Of a DNA stretch of 35,101 bases, positions 23,594-32,539 are shown piece after piece (within the stretch, counting starts at the first letter, position 1; the number at the start of each line of letters is the position of its first letter). The notes beneath the pieces are model-generated. The model had not been told where the DNA came from and searched no databases. It saw only the letters and a program-made list of their open reading frames with translations. Made by a program: the position numbers and the translations under genes. The stretch is taken from positions 1 to 35,101 of the forward strand of contig NZ_LFIP02000021.1 in assembly GCF_001189235.2 (NCBI RefSeq), written 5' to 3'. Source of the stretch: Bradyrhizobium embrapense (GTDB lineage Bacteria > Pseudomonadota > Alphaproteobacteria > Rhizobiales > Xanthobacteraceae).

Positions 23594-24655
23594 TTGGCAT
23601 CGGTGGAACTGCGTGGCCTGGTCAAGCGGTTTGGTTCGTTTGTCGCGGTTGATGCTGTCTCGCTCACGATCGATCACGGCCAATTGGTCTGCCTGCTCGG
23701 GCCGTCCGGCTGCGGCAAGACCACGACGCTGCGGCTGATCGCAGGCTTCCTCGAACCATCCGATGGCGAGATTCGCGTCGGCGACCGCGTGGTGTCGTCG
23801 AAAGCGCGCACGCTGCCGCCCGAGCAGCGCAACATGTCGATGATCTTCCAGAGCTACGCGCTGTGGCCGCACATGACAGTGGCCGAGAACATCGTATATG
23901 GGCTGCGCCTGCGCAAAATGGACCGCGACACCATCGCGAAAAAGCTCGCCGCGATCCTGGCGACCACCAGGCTGGAGCCGCTGGCGCAGCGCTATCCGGG
24001 CGAACTCTCCGGGGGCCAGCAGCAGCGCGTCGCGCTGGCGCGTGCGCTGATCGTCGGCCCCGAGACGCTGCTGCTCGACGAGCCGCTGTCCAATCTCGAC
24101 GCCAATCTGCGCGAGGAGATGCGGTTCGAAATCCGCCGCCTGCACGACGAATATCGCTACACCACCGTCTATGTCACCCACGACCAGTCCGAGGCGATGA
24201 CGACGGCCGACCTGATCGCGGTGATGAATGCCGGCAAGATCGACCAGCTCGGCAGCCCTGAGGACATTTACGCGCGACCGGAATCGGAGTTCGTCGCGCG
24301 CTTCATCGGCGCGGCCAACGTGCTCAAGGGCACCGCGCGTGATGCGACCCATGTCGAGTTCGCCGGCGCTGTTCTCGCGGTGGTCGGCGCCAGGCTCACC
24401 GCCGGCCAGAGCGCGGCGGTCGCGATCCGCCAGCACGAGATCCAGCTCTCAACGCGCCCGCCCGCCACTGCGCACAACACGCTGAAGGCGATCGTGACGC
24501 GGCAGGTCTATCTCGGCATGAACCGCGACACCATGGTGGAAGCCGCTGACGGCACCACGCTGCGGGTGACCACGCCGACGGCGATCGCGGTCGAGAAGGG
24601 CCGCGAGGTCTGGCTGACGCTGCCGCCCGAGCGCTGCCGCGCGCTCAGCCGATAA
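23594..24655 (+). CDS. Fbp/Pot-type ABC transporter ATPase
   Basis: A 353-residue importer ATPase of the MalK/FbpC/PotA branch. Walker A is GPSGCGKTT (about 36-44), the Q loop lies in MIFQSYALWPHMTV, the signature is LSGGQQQR (about 138-145), Walker B is LLLDEPLSNLD, and the H loop is YVTHDQSEA. A C-terminal TOBE-like domain from about 265 holds AAVAIRQHEIQLS and VTRQVYLGMNRDTMVEAADG. The start is TTG at 23594 with GGAGGG just upstream; no ATG or GTG gives a better N-terminus. The permease gene follows after 195 bp, a gap filled by a palindromic repeat. Substrates of this branch include ferric iron, spermidine, thiamine and phosphonates; none can be selected here. Confidence 0.92.
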   Translation: MASVELRGLVKRFGSFVAVDAVSLTIDHGQLVCLLGPSGCGKTTTLRLIAGFLEPSDGEIRVGDRVVSSKARTLPPEQRNMSMIFQSYALWPHMTVAENIVYGLRLRKMDRDTIAKKLAAILATTRLEPLAQRYPGELSGGQQQRVALARALIVGPETLLLDEPLSNLDANLREEMRFEIRRLHDEYRYTTVYVTHDQSEAMTTADLIAVMNAGKIDQLGSPEDIYARPESEFVARFIGAANVLKGTARDATHVEFAGAVLAVVGARLTAGQSAAVAIRQHEIQLSTRPPATAHNTLKAIVTRQVYLGMNRDTMVEAADGTTLRVTTPTAIAVEKGREVWLTLPPERCRALSR

Positions 24656-24727
24656 CAACAGAGGCCGAGGGACGCAATGCTTTGTTGTTTCGGGTGTGAG
24701 GCATGAGGGTCGCACCATACCCATCCT

Positions 24728-24833
24728 CGTCATTCCGGGGCGCGCGCAGCGCGAGCCCGGAATCCATTTCTCCACCTGCGCCTGCGGCCCAATGGATTCC
24801 GGGCTCATCGCTTCGCGATGCCCCGGAATGACG
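24728..24833. repeat. Intergenic palindrome, CGTCATTCCGGGGCGCG family, copy 1
   Basis: CGTCATTCCGGGG at 24728 is matched by CCCCGGAATGACG ending at 24833, with inner arms CCCGGAATCCAT / ATGGATTCCGGG. It lies inside an operon, between the ATPase and permease genes, and its last bases overlap the GGGGAGG ribosome site of the permease gene. A near-identical copy is at 29720-29822. Confidence 0.85.
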
Positions 24834-24850
24834 AGGGGAGGTTATCTCGA

Positions 24851-26572
24851 ATGACTCTCACAACCACCACCTCCCCCGCCCTCAAACCCCGCATCGACTG
24901 GACGCGCCCGGTGCTGTGGCTGTTCGCGGCGGTGCTCATCATTCTCATCCTGCTGCCGCTGTCTTGGCTCGCGGTGTTTGCCTTCACCGACAAGAACCGC
25001 CATCCAACGCTTGCAAACTTCGTCACGCTGTTCAGCAATCCGGATTTCCTCGATCCGCTGCTGACGACCGCGATCATCGCGACGACGTCGGCGCTGATCT
25101 GCTGCATCGTCGCGGCGCCGCTGAGCTGGCTGGTGTCGCGCACCGACATGCCGGGACGGCAGACCATCCGCGCGCTGGTGACGGCCTCGTTCGTGACGCC
25201 GCCGTTCCTCGGCGCGGTCGCCTGGGAGTTGCTGGCGGCGCCGAATTCCGGGCTGCTCAACCAGCTCTACCGGCTGTTCGCGGGCGAGGATGCCGACGCG
25301 CTGTTCAACATCTACTCGATGACCGGGATCATCTTCGTGATCTCCTGCTACACGTTCCCATTCGTGTTCGTGCTGGTGGCCAATGCGCTCGACACCATGC
25401 CGGGCGAACTCGAGGACGCCTCCGCGATCCTCGGCGGCAATGCCTGGACCACGGCGCGGCGGGTGACGATCCCGCTGGCGCTGCCCGCCTTGGTCGCCGG
25501 CGCGCTGATCGCCTTCCTGCAGGCGATGACGCTGTTCGGCTCGCCGGCGATCCTGGCGCTGCCGGCCGGCTTTCACACCATGACCACCAAGATCTGGAGC
25601 CTGTTCCAGTATCCGCCGAAGCTCGAGCTCGCGGCCGCCGCCGCGGTGCCGCTGCTGGTGCTGACCATCCTGCTGCTGCAGGGCCAGAAGGCGCTGCTCG
25701 GACGGCGCGGCTATTCGGTGATCGGCGGCAAATATGGCGCGCCGCGCCGGGTCGAGTTGCGCGGCTGGCGCTGGGCCGCGCTCGGCTTCTGCCTTTTGGT
25801 GCTGCTCAATCCCGTCTTCCTGCCCTACCTCGCGCTGCTCAACGCCGCATTCTCGCCCAACGCCACCACGCTGGTGACGCCGTCGACGGCGACCCTGCAC
25901 AACATCGTCTTCGTGTTCACCGAGCTGTCGTCGACGCAACTTGCGCTGAAGAACACCGTGATCCTCGGCACCGCGACCGCGACGATCGGGACGATTCTGG
26001 CGCTGGTCATCGCCTATGTCACGACCCGCAAGGTGATCGCCGGCCATCGCATGCTCGGCTTCCTCGCCACCGCGCCGGTCGCGGTGCCCGGCATCGTGCT
26101 CGGCGTCGGCCTGTTCCTGAGCTACACGCGGCCGCCCTTCGTGCTGTACGGCACGCTGTGGATCCTGCTGCTGGCGTTCCTCACCATCAATCTGCCGTCG
26201 GCCTATCAGCAATTGCAGGCGGCGTTCGCGACCATTCATCCCGAACTCGAGGAAGCCAGCCGCATCCTCGGCGCGACGCGGTTGCAGGCGTTGCGTCAGA
26301 TCACCGCGCCGCTGCTGCGCACCGGCGTGATCGCGACCTGGTGCTTCATCTTCATCGGCGTGATGCGGGAACTGTCGGCCGCGATCGTGCTGTTCACCTC
26401 GCAGACCAAGGTGCTGTCGGTCCTGATCTACGACCTCAACGAAGGCGGCGACCTCGCCGCGATCGCGGTGCTCGGCATCGCGATGCTGGTGATCACATTC
26501 GCCGTGGTGCTGGCGGTGAACCAGATCCCGATGTCCGGCGGTAATGCGGCTGCGAAGCTGCGGAACGGATAG
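24851..26572 (+). CDS. Fbp-type ABC transporter permease, two fused permease domains
   Basis: A 573-residue inner-membrane protein with about 12 membrane segments in two similar halves, as in FbpB. Each half carries its own coupling loop: ELEDASAILGGNAWTTARRVTIPLALPAL near residue 190 and ELEEASRILGATRLQALRQITAPLL near 470. It would form the whole pore alone with two copies of the ATPase encoded upstream. The ATG at 24851 follows GGGGAGG at about 10 bp; an upstream in-frame start at 24818 lies within the palindrome and is rejected. No periplasmic binding protein is encoded in the operon, so one must come from elsewhere in the genome. Confidence 0.93.
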   Translation: MTLTTTTSPALKPRIDWTRPVLWLFAAVLIILILLPLSWLAVFAFTDKNRHPTLANFVTLFSNPDFLDPLLTTAIIATTSALICCIVAAPLSWLVSRTDMPGRQTIRALVTASFVTPPFLGAVAWELLAAPNSGLLNQLYRLFAGEDADALFNIYSMTGIIFVISCYTFPFVFVLVANALDTMPGELEDASAILGGNAWTTARRVTIPLALPALVAGALIAFLQAMTLFGSPAILALPAGFHTMTTKIWSLFQYPPKLELAAAAAVPLLVLTILLLQGQKALLGRRGYSVIGGKYGAPRRVELRGWRWAALGFCLLVLLNPVFLPYLALLNAAFSPNATTLVTPSTATLHNIVFVFTELSSTQLALKNTVILGTATATIGTILALVIAYVTTRKVIAGHRMLGFLATAPVAVPGIVLGVGLFLSYTRPPFVLYGTLWILLLAFLTINLPSAYQQLQAAFATIHPELEEASRILGATRLQALRQITAPLLRTGVIATWCFIFIGVMRELSAAIVLFTSQTKVLSVLIYDLNEGGDLAAIAVLGIAMLVITFAVVLAVNQIPMSGGNAAAKLRNG

Positions 26573-26585
26573 CGCTTTATCCGGA

Positions 26586-26666
26586 CCGTCATTGCGAGCG
26601 CAGCGAAGCAATCCACCTCACCGCTCGGGAGAGATTGCTTCGTCGCTCCGCTCCTCGCAATGACGG
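26586..26666. repeat. Intergenic palindrome, CCGTCATTGCGAGCG family
   Basis: CCGTCATTGCGAGCGCAGCG continuing to AAGCAATC (from 26586) pairs with GATTGCTTCGTCGCTCCGCT continuing to CCTCGCAATGACGG (to 26666), with a short centre. It starts 13 bp after the permease stop and could terminate the ABC operon. A half-like fragment (TTGCTTCG..CTCGCAATC) occurs near 20870. Confidence 0.85.
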
Positions 26667-26756
26667 GTATAGATCGAGCTTCCAACCACCCCATCCCATC
26701 TGGCAATCGCCACATTGATCCCGATATAAAGCGGAACCCCGCACCGTGAGGATCGT

Positions 26757-28865
26757 GTGACCAAATCCGCCACCACCACTCCGCCCCCTGTCGCGCCGCG
26801 CCGACCGCATTCCTTCACCACCCACGGCATCACGGTGACCGACGACTATGCGTGGATCAAGGATCCCAGGTGGCAGGAGGTGCTGCGCGATCCCTCGATC
26901 CTCGATCCCGACATCCGCAGCTACCTCGAAGCCGAGAACGGCTACACCGAGAGCCTGCTCGGCCACACCAACGGCTTGCAGAAGCGGCTGGTCAAGGAGA
27001 TGCGCGGGCGGATCAAGGAGGATGATTCCAGCGTACCCTCGCCGGACGGCCCGTTCGCCTATTTCCGCAAGTTCCGCGAAGGCGGCCAGCATGAATTGTA
27101 CTGCCGTACGCCGCGCGATGGCGGCGAGGCGCATGTCGTGCTCGACGGCGACGCGCTGGCAAAGGACCACAAATATTTCAAGTTCGGCGGCAGCCGGCAT
27201 TCCAACGATCATCGCCTGCATGCCTGGAGTGCCGACACCAAAGGCTCCGAGTATTTCTCGATTCGCGTGCGCGACTGGGCAACCGGCGGCGATCTCGACG
27301 ACCTCGTCGAGGAGACCGACGGCGGCGTGGTCTGGGCCGCGGATTCCAAAAGCTTCTTCTACGTCAAGCTCGACGACAATCACCGCCCGATGCAGGTGTG
27401 GCGGCACAGGCTCGGCACCAAACAGGCCGACGACAGCCTGATCTATGAAGAGCAGGATTCCGGCTGGTTCACCCATCTGCACGAGAGCGCGAGCGGCCGC
27501 TTCTGCGTGATCGCCGGCGGCGACCACGAGACTTCCGAACAGCGATTGATCGACCTCTCCAATCCCGACGCGCCGCCGCGGCTGGTCGCGGCGCGCGAGG
27601 AAGGCGTGCAATATTCGATCGCCGATCGCGGCGACGAGCTGTTCATCCTGACCAATGCCGACGACGCCATCGACTTCAAGGTCGTCACCGCGCCGCTCGC
27701 CGCGCCCGAGCGCGCCAACTGGCGCGACCTGATCCCTTATCGCGAAGGTGTTTATGTGCTCGACGTCGAGCTCTATGCCGGCCACATGGTGCGGCTGGAA
27801 CGTGCCAACGCGCTGCCGGCGATCATCATCCGCGACCTCAAGAGCGGCGAGGAGCACGCGATCGCGTTCGACGAGGCGGCCTATTCGCTCGACACCATGG
27901 GCGGCTACGAATTCGACACCACCAACCTGCGTTTCGCCTACTCGTCGATGACGACGCCGTCGGAGGTCTATGACTACGACATGGCGACGCGAACCCGGGT
28001 CCTGCGCAAGCGGCAGGAGATTCCGTCCGGCCACAACCCCGCGGATTACGTCACCACGCGCATCATGGCGACCTCGCATGACGGCGCGCAGGTGCCGGTC
28101 TCGATCCTGCATCGCAGGGATTTCGTCCGCGACGGCAAGGCGCCGCTCTTGCTCTACGGCTACGGCTCCTACGGCATGGCGATGCCGGCGTCGTTTGCCG
28201 CGAACCGGCTATCGCTGGTCGACCGCGGCTTCGTCTACGCCATCGCCCATATCCGTGGCGGCGCCGACAAGGGCTGGGGCTGGTATCTCGACGGCAAGCG
28301 CGAGAAGAAGACCAACACGTTCGACGATTTCGCCGCCGCCGGGCGCGCGCTGATCGATGCGAAGTACACCGGCGCAAAACGCATCGTCGGCCATGGCGGC
28401 TCGGCCGGCGGCATGCTGATGGGCGCAGTCGCCAACCGCGTCGGCGAGCTGTTTGCCGGCATCGTTGCCGAGGTGCCGTTCGTCGACGTGCTCAACACCA
28501 TGCTCGACGACACGCTGCCGCTGACGCCGCCGGAATGGCCGGAATGGGGCAACCCGATCGAGAGCGAGAAAGATTTCCGCACCATCCTGTCCTACTCGCC
28601 CTACGACAATGTCGCTGCAAAGGATTACCCGGCGATCCTCGCGATGGGCGGGCTGACCGATCCTCGGGTCACCTACTGGGAACCGGCGAAATGGATCGCG
28701 CGGCTGCGCGCCACCATGCGTGGGGGCGGCCCGGTGCTGCTGCGCACCAACATGGGCGCCGGCCACGGCGGCGCCTCCGGCCGCTTCAACCGCCTCGACG
28801 AGGTCGCGATCGTCTACGCGTTCGCGCTGTGGGCAGTCGGGATGGCGGAGAAGGCGGAGGCGTAG
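26757..28865 (+). CDS. ptrB: Oligopeptidase B-type S9 serine peptidase
   Basis: A 702-residue cytoplasmic peptidase with an N-terminal seven-bladed propeller (about 60-420) and a C-terminal alpha/beta-hydrolase domain. It is expected to cleave short peptides after basic residues. The catalytic triad is visible: Ser549 in GHGGSAGG, Asp635 in GGLTDPRVTYWEP and His670 in GAGHGGASGR. HIRGGADKGWGWYLDGKREKKTNTFDDF is a characteristic family segment. The length is standard. The start is GTG at 26757, preceded by GAGGA; an ATG within the next residues does not exist. It is flanked by palindromes on both sides and appears monocistronic. Confidence 0.93.
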   Translation: MTKSATTTPPPVAPRRPHSFTTHGITVTDDYAWIKDPRWQEVLRDPSILDPDIRSYLEAENGYTESLLGHTNGLQKRLVKEMRGRIKEDDSSVPSPDGPFAYFRKFREGGQHELYCRTPRDGGEAHVVLDGDALAKDHKYFKFGGSRHSNDHRLHAWSADTKGSEYFSIRVRDWATGGDLDDLVEETDGGVVWAADSKSFFYVKLDDNHRPMQVWRHRLGTKQADDSLIYEEQDSGWFTHLHESASGRFCVIAGGDHETSEQRLIDLSNPDAPPRLVAAREEGVQYSIADRGDELFILTNADDAIDFKVVTAPLAAPERANWRDLIPYREGVYVLDVELYAGHMVRLERANALPAIIIRDLKSGEEHAIAFDEAAYSLDTMGGYEFDTTNLRFAYSSMTTPSEVYDYDMATRTRVLRKRQEIPSGHNPADYVTTRIMATSHDGAQVPVSILHRRDFVRDGKAPLLLYGYGSYGMAMPASFAANRLSLVDRGFVYAIAHIRGGADKGWGWYLDGKREKKTNTFDDFAAAGRALIDAKYTGAKRIVGHGGSAGGMLMGAVANRVGELFAGIVAEVPFVDVLNTMLDDTLPLTPPEWPEWGNPIESEKDFRTILSYSPYDNVAAKDYPAILAMGGLTDPRVTYWEPAKWIARLRATMRGGGPVLLRTNMGAGHGGASGRFNRLDEVAIVYAFALWAVGMAEKAEA

Positions 28866-28878
28866 CATGAGTAGGCGC

Positions 28879-28965
28879 CGTAGCCCGGATGTAGCGTAGC
28901 GAAATCCGGGACCTTCGTGCCGGCTGCGACAATCCCGGATTACGCTGCGCTCCATCCGGGCTACG
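28879..28965. repeat. Intergenic palindrome, CGTAGCCCGGATG family, copy 2
   Basis: CGTAGCCCGGATGTAGCGTA continuing to GCGAAATCCGGG (28879-28910) pairs imperfectly with CCCGGATTACGCTGCGCTCC continuing to ATCCGGGCTACG (28934-28965). It fills the gap between the convergent ptrB-like and RraA-family genes, 13 bp from each, and probably ends both transcripts. It is related to 18957-19042. Confidence 0.85.
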
Positions 28966-28978
28966 CGCGGGCGAGACG

Positions 28979-29698
28979 CTACCGCCCCTTCGCCTTCCGC
29001 CAGGCTGCAAAATCCTTCAGCGTCTGCTCGTCGGTCGCGGGATAGAGGCCGAAGATGCTGCGGCCGTTCTGGACCTGCTCGGTGACGAAATCCTCGAACG
29101 CGGTCATCTCGAAGGTCTCGTTCGCAATCTCGTCGGCGAGATGCGCCGGGATCACGATGACGCCGTCGCTGTCGCCGAGGATCACGTCGCCGGGAAACAC
29201 CGGCGCGTCGCCGCAGCCGATCGGCACGTTGATCTCGATCGCCTGATGCAGCGTGAGATTGGTCGGCGCGCTCGGACGATGATGAAACGCCGGGAAGCCG
29301 AGCCGCGCGATCTCGGCGGAATCGCGAAAGCCGCCATCGGTGACGACGCCGGCGCAGCCGCGCTTCATCAGCCGCGTCACCAGGATCGCGCCGGCCGAGG
29401 CCGCGCGCGAGTCCTTGCGGCTGTCCATGACGAGCACGCTGCCCGGCGGGCAGTCCTCAATCGCCTTGCGCTGCGGATGGCTGCGATCGCGGAACACCTC
29501 GATGGTGTTGAGGTCCTCGCGCGCCGGCATGTAGCGCAATGTGAAGGCCTCGCCGACCATGACCGGCTGGTCCGGGCTCAAGGGGTGAACATCCTGGATC
29601 ATCTGGATGCGGAAGCCGCGCTTGAACAGCGCGGTCGCGACCGTTGCGGTGGAGACGGATTTCAGCCTGTTGCGGGTGGTGTCGCTGAGTTTGGGCAT
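28979..29698 (-). CDS. RraA-family protein (possible oxo-acid aldolase/decarboxylase)
   Basis: A 239-residue protein with the RraA/HMG-aldolase fold. The metal and substrate site motif TDGGFRD (R125, D126) and the preceding PPGSVLVMDSRKDSRAASAGAILVTRLMKRG block are intact, which is the pattern of 4-hydroxy-4-methyl-2-oxoglutarate or related aldolases rather than pure RNase E inhibitors. Names such as ribonuclease activity regulator are often transferred without test. It lies downstream of the sugar-acid dehydratase gene on the same strand, so action on the 2-keto-3-deoxy sugar acid formed by that enzyme is a reasonable idea. The ATG at 29698 gives the usual N-terminus MPKLSDTTRN; a start at 29725 overlaps the palindrome. 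Confidence 0.85.
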   Translation of the reverse strand: MPKLSDTTRNRLKSVSTATVATALFKRGFRIQMIQDVHPLSPDQPVMVGEAFTLRYMPAREDLNTIEVFRDRSHPQRKAIEDCPPGSVLVMDSRKDSRAASAGAILVTRLMKRGCAGVVTDGGFRDSAEIARLGFPAFHHRPSAPTNLTLHQAIEINVPIGCGDAPVFPGDVILGDSDGVIVIPAHLADEIANETFEMTAFEDFVTEQVQNGRSIFGLYPATDEQTLKDFAAWRKAKGR

Positions 29699-29719
29699 CG
29701 GTGCGTTGCTTTCTCTCTT

Positions 29720-29822
29720 CGTCATTCCGGGGCGCGCGCAGCGCGAACCCGGAATCCATCAGGCCACACGCGTTGCGGAGAAACGGGTTCCGGGCTCACG
29801 CTTCGCGTGCCCCGGAACGACG
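29720..29822. repeat. Intergenic palindrome, CGTCATTCCGGGGCGCG family, copy 2
   Basis: The first 37 bp differ from the copy at 24728 by a single base. The arms end CCCCGGAACGACG at 29822, one base before the dehydratase stop region. Like copy 1 it sits between two co-directional genes of a likely operon, so it may set relative expression rather than fully terminate. Confidence 0.85.
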
Positions 29823-29823
29823 G

Positions 29824-31563
29824 CTAATAAATCGACGGCTCTCCGACCGGCTTGCCGAAGCCGGTCTCGAGGAAATCGAAGTCGCAGCCTTCATTGGCCT
29901 GCTTGATGTGCTTGGAGAACATCCAGCCATAGCCGCGCTCGAAGCGTTTTTCGGGCTGCTTCCATTCGGCGCGGCGTTTGGCCAGCTCCGCCTCCGGCAC
30001 GTCGAGATCGATGGTGCGCGCGGCGACGTCGAGGGTGATGCGGTCGCCGTTCCTGACCAGCGCCAACGGGCCGCCGATATATGACTCCGGCGAGACGTGC
30101 AGGATGCAGGCACCGTAGCTGGTGCCGCTCATCCGCGCATCCGACAGCCGCACCATGTCGCGCACGCCCTGCTTCACGAGCTTGGTCGGGATCGGCAGCA
30201 TGCCCCATTCCGGCATGCCCGGGCCGCCCTGCGGGCCGGCATTGCGCAGGATCAGCACGTGATCGGCCGTGACGTCGAGATCGGGATCGTCGACCGCCTT
30301 CTTCATCGACGGATAATCGTCGAACACCAATGCCGGTCCGGTATGCCTGAGGAAACGCGGGTCGCAGGCGCTCGGCTTGATGACGCAGCCGTCGGGCGCG
30401 AGATTGCCCTTCAGCACCGCGAGCGCGCCCTCCTTGTAGATCGGGTTGTCGACGGTGCGGATGACGTCGTCATTGTAGACCTCGGCGCCTGCGATGTTCT
30501 CGCCGAGCGTCTTGCCCGACACCGTCATGCAATCGAGATGCAGATGCTGCTTGATCCGGCTCATCAGACCGGGCAGCCCGCCGGCATAGTAGAAATCCTC
30601 CATCAGATAGAGGTCGCCGCTCGGCCGTACATTGGCGATCACAGGCACCTTGCGGCTGGCGATCTCGAAATCATCAAGGGAAATGTCCTGGCCGGCGCGG
30701 CGCGCCTGCGCGATCAGATGGATGATCGCGTTGGTCGAGCAGCCCATCGCCATCGCGACCGTGATCGCGTTCTCGAACGCGCTTCGCGTCTGGATCTTCT
30801 GTGGAGTGAGATCCTCCCAGACCATCTCGACGATGCGGCGGCCGGCTTCCGAGCTCATCCGGATGTGGTTGGCGTCGGCCGCGGGGATCGACGAAGCGCC
30901 GGGCAAGGTCATGCCGATCGCTTCGGCGATCGCGGTCATGGTCGAGGCGGTGCCCATGGTCATGCAGGTGCCATAGCTGCGGGCGATGCCGGCCTCCATG
31001 TCGACCCAGTCCTTGTCGGAGATTTTCCCGGCGCGACGCTCGTCCCAGTACTTCCAGGCATCGGAGCCCGAGCCGAGCGTCTTGCCCTTCCAGTTGCCGC
31101 GCAGCATAGGCCCGGCCGGCAGATAGATCGCCGGCAGGTTCATGCTGGTGGCCCCTAACAGCAGGCCGGGCGTGGTCTTGTCGCAACCGCCCATCAGCAC
31201 CACGCCGTCGACCGGATGGCCGCGCAGCAGCTCCTCGGCATCCATCGCCAGCATGTTGCGATAGAGCATGGTGGTCGGCTTCAAGAGCGATTCCGACAGC
31301 GACAGCGCCGGCAACTCGAGCGGAAAGCCGCCGGCCATCAGCACGCCGCGCTTGACGTCGTCGACCCGGCTCTTGAAGTGCATGTGGCAGGGCTGCGCGT
31401 CCGACCAGGTGTTGATGATCGCGATCACCGGCCGGTCGCGCCATTCCTCCGGCGCGTAGCCCATCTGCATCGCACGCGAGCGATGGCCGAAGGCCCTGAG
31501 ATCGTCGGGCGCAAACCAGCGCGCGCTGCGCAATTGATCCGGGGTCTTGTTCTGCTTGGTCAT
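29824..31563 (-). CDS. IlvD/Edd-family sugar-acid dehydratase (L-arabinonate dehydratase-like)
   Basis: A 579-residue Fe-S enzyme that should dehydrate a sugar acid (L-arabinonate, D-xylonate or similar) to a 2-keto-3-deoxy acid. Cluster ligands fit C59 (SDAQPCH), C127 (MGGCDKT) and C200 (SYGTCMT), with K129 beside the second one as the usual metal-bridging carbamylated Lys. The catalytic-Ser region reads DARMSGTSYG (S479). Length and ligand numbering agree with characterised rhizobial L-arabinonate dehydratase as I remember it; true IlvD enzymes differ in length and these motifs. The ATG at 31563 gives the family N-terminus MTKQNKTPDQLRSARWF; a frame extending to 31650 has no similarity. It is probably co-transcribed with the RraA-family gene. 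Confidence 0.9.
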   Translation of the reverse strand: MTKQNKTPDQLRSARWFAPDDLRAFGHRSRAMQMGYAPEEWRDRPVIAIINTWSDAQPCHMHFKSRVDDVKRGVLMAGGFPLELPALSLSESLLKPTTMLYRNMLAMDAEELLRGHPVDGVVLMGGCDKTTPGLLLGATSMNLPAIYLPAGPMLRGNWKGKTLGSGSDAWKYWDERRAGKISDKDWVDMEAGIARSYGTCMTMGTASTMTAIAEAIGMTLPGASSIPAADANHIRMSSEAGRRIVEMVWEDLTPQKIQTRSAFENAITVAMAMGCSTNAIIHLIAQARRAGQDISLDDFEIASRKVPVIANVRPSGDLYLMEDFYYAGGLPGLMSRIKQHLHLDCMTVSGKTLGENIAGAEVYNDDVIRTVDNPIYKEGALAVLKGNLAPDGCVIKPSACDPRFLRHTGPALVFDDYPSMKKAVDDPDLDVTADHVLILRNAGPQGGPGMPEWGMLPIPTKLVKQGVRDMVRLSDARMSGTSYGACILHVSPESYIGGPLALVRNGDRITLDVAARTIDLDVPEAELAKRRAEWKQPEKRFERGYGWMFSKHIKQANEGCDFDFLETGFGKPVGEPSIY

Positions 31564-31754
31564 CTTGGATGCGCCATATGTGTTTTCGTATTGCGTGTAT
31601 CGAATTGCTCGCACGCGCGCGCCCCGGCGCGTATGCCCTGCGCCACGCATATACAGGATTTGCGGACGTGTCGTCCCGCGCAGATGTGCCGTTCGCTGGA
31701 CGTGCGCCGCACAAATTCAACGATGTGAAAATCGGGCCAAACCCGGCTTTGGGC
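31564..31754 (-). promoter_or_regulatory. Promoter region of the dehydratase operon, weak inverted repeat
   Basis: This 191-bp spacer precedes the dehydratase gene and follows the response-regulator gene on the same strand. An imperfect inverted repeat TTCGTAT-N6-TATCGAA lies at 31585-31604, 22 bp before the start, where an operator would be expected. The arms match at 5 of 7 positions only. Confidence 0.3.
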
Positions 31755-32393
31755 TTACTTTTGCTGCGCCGTCATCACGATGCGGACGAGGTCGGCGGCG
31801 TTGCGCGCACCGAGCTTCTTCATGATGTTGGCGCGGTGATCCTCGATCGTGCGCGGGCTGATCCCGAGATGACGCCCGGCCTCCTTGTTGGAGGCGCCCG
31901 CGGTGAACTGCTCGAGCACTTCGCGTTCGCGGCGGGTCAGCGGCTCGCGGCCGGGAAAGTGCAGCGCGGCGATGCGCGATGCCGAGGTCTCGGCCTGGCG
32001 CCTGGTATAGGCGTCGATCGCCTCATTGAGGCGGCTGACGATCTCGTTGCCGCGGAACGGCTTCTCGATGAAGTCGAGCGCGCCGTTCTTGATGGCGCTG
32101 ACCGCCATCGTGATGTCGCCCTGGCCGGAGATCATGAAGATCGGCGCCGGATAATCCTCGCCGTGCAACTCCTTCAGGATATCGAGGCCGGATTTGCCGG
32201 GAATATGCACGTCGAGCAGGATGCAGGCCGGCGTCCGGCTGCGCGCCACCGCAAGCAGCGCAGCGCCGTCCGCAAAGCAGATCACCTTGTAGCCAGCCGT
32301 CGACAGGACCACGGAAAGCGTCTCGCGAACGGCGGGGTCGTCGTCGACTACAAAGATTTCTCCGCGAGGAGCGCCATTCTCAGCCATATGCAT
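31755..32393 (-). CDS. Response regulator, FixJ/NarL type with LuxR-class HTH
   Basis: A 212-residue two-component regulator. The receiver domain (about 12-128) has acidic residues D17-D19, phosphoacceptor D61 (LLDVHIPG) and K111 (IEKPF). The C-terminal HTH (about 148-208) reads LTRREREVLEQFTAGASNKEAGRHLGISPRTIEDHRANIMKKLGA, the FixJ/NarL signature. Phosphorylation should promote DNA binding. No histidine kinase is encoded nearby, so it is an orphan here. The start may be ATG at 32393 or 32387; the ribosome site GGACG suits either. It is divergent from the small gene at 32540. Confidence 0.93.
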   Translation of the reverse strand: MHMAENGAPRGEIFVVDDDPAVRETLSVVLSTAGYKVICFADGAALLAVARSRTPACILLDVHIPGKSGLDILKELHGEDYPAPIFMISGQGDITMAVSAIKNGALDFIEKPFRGNEIVSRLNEAIDAYTRRQAETSASRIAALHFPGREPLTRREREVLEQFTAGASNKEAGRHLGISPRTIEDHRANIMKKLGARNAADLVRIVMTAQQK

Positions 32394-32539
32394 CGTCCAT
32401 CAGTGGTGAAGCGTGCTGCCCAGACTGCACAAGAAGTAACTCGACCATCTCGATCAATGGACCCGTATTTGTACGGGACGTCCGCTTAACGCACAAGTAG
32501 CACCGCGTTCCCTAAAAGGGTGGCAGTGGAGAAACATGC

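Noticed and set aside
24842..26611. 589-codon minus-strand frame opposite the Fbp-type permease
   Set aside because: Dominated by Arg, Gln, Glu and His, typical of the reverse of hydrophobic GC-rich coding; no motif.
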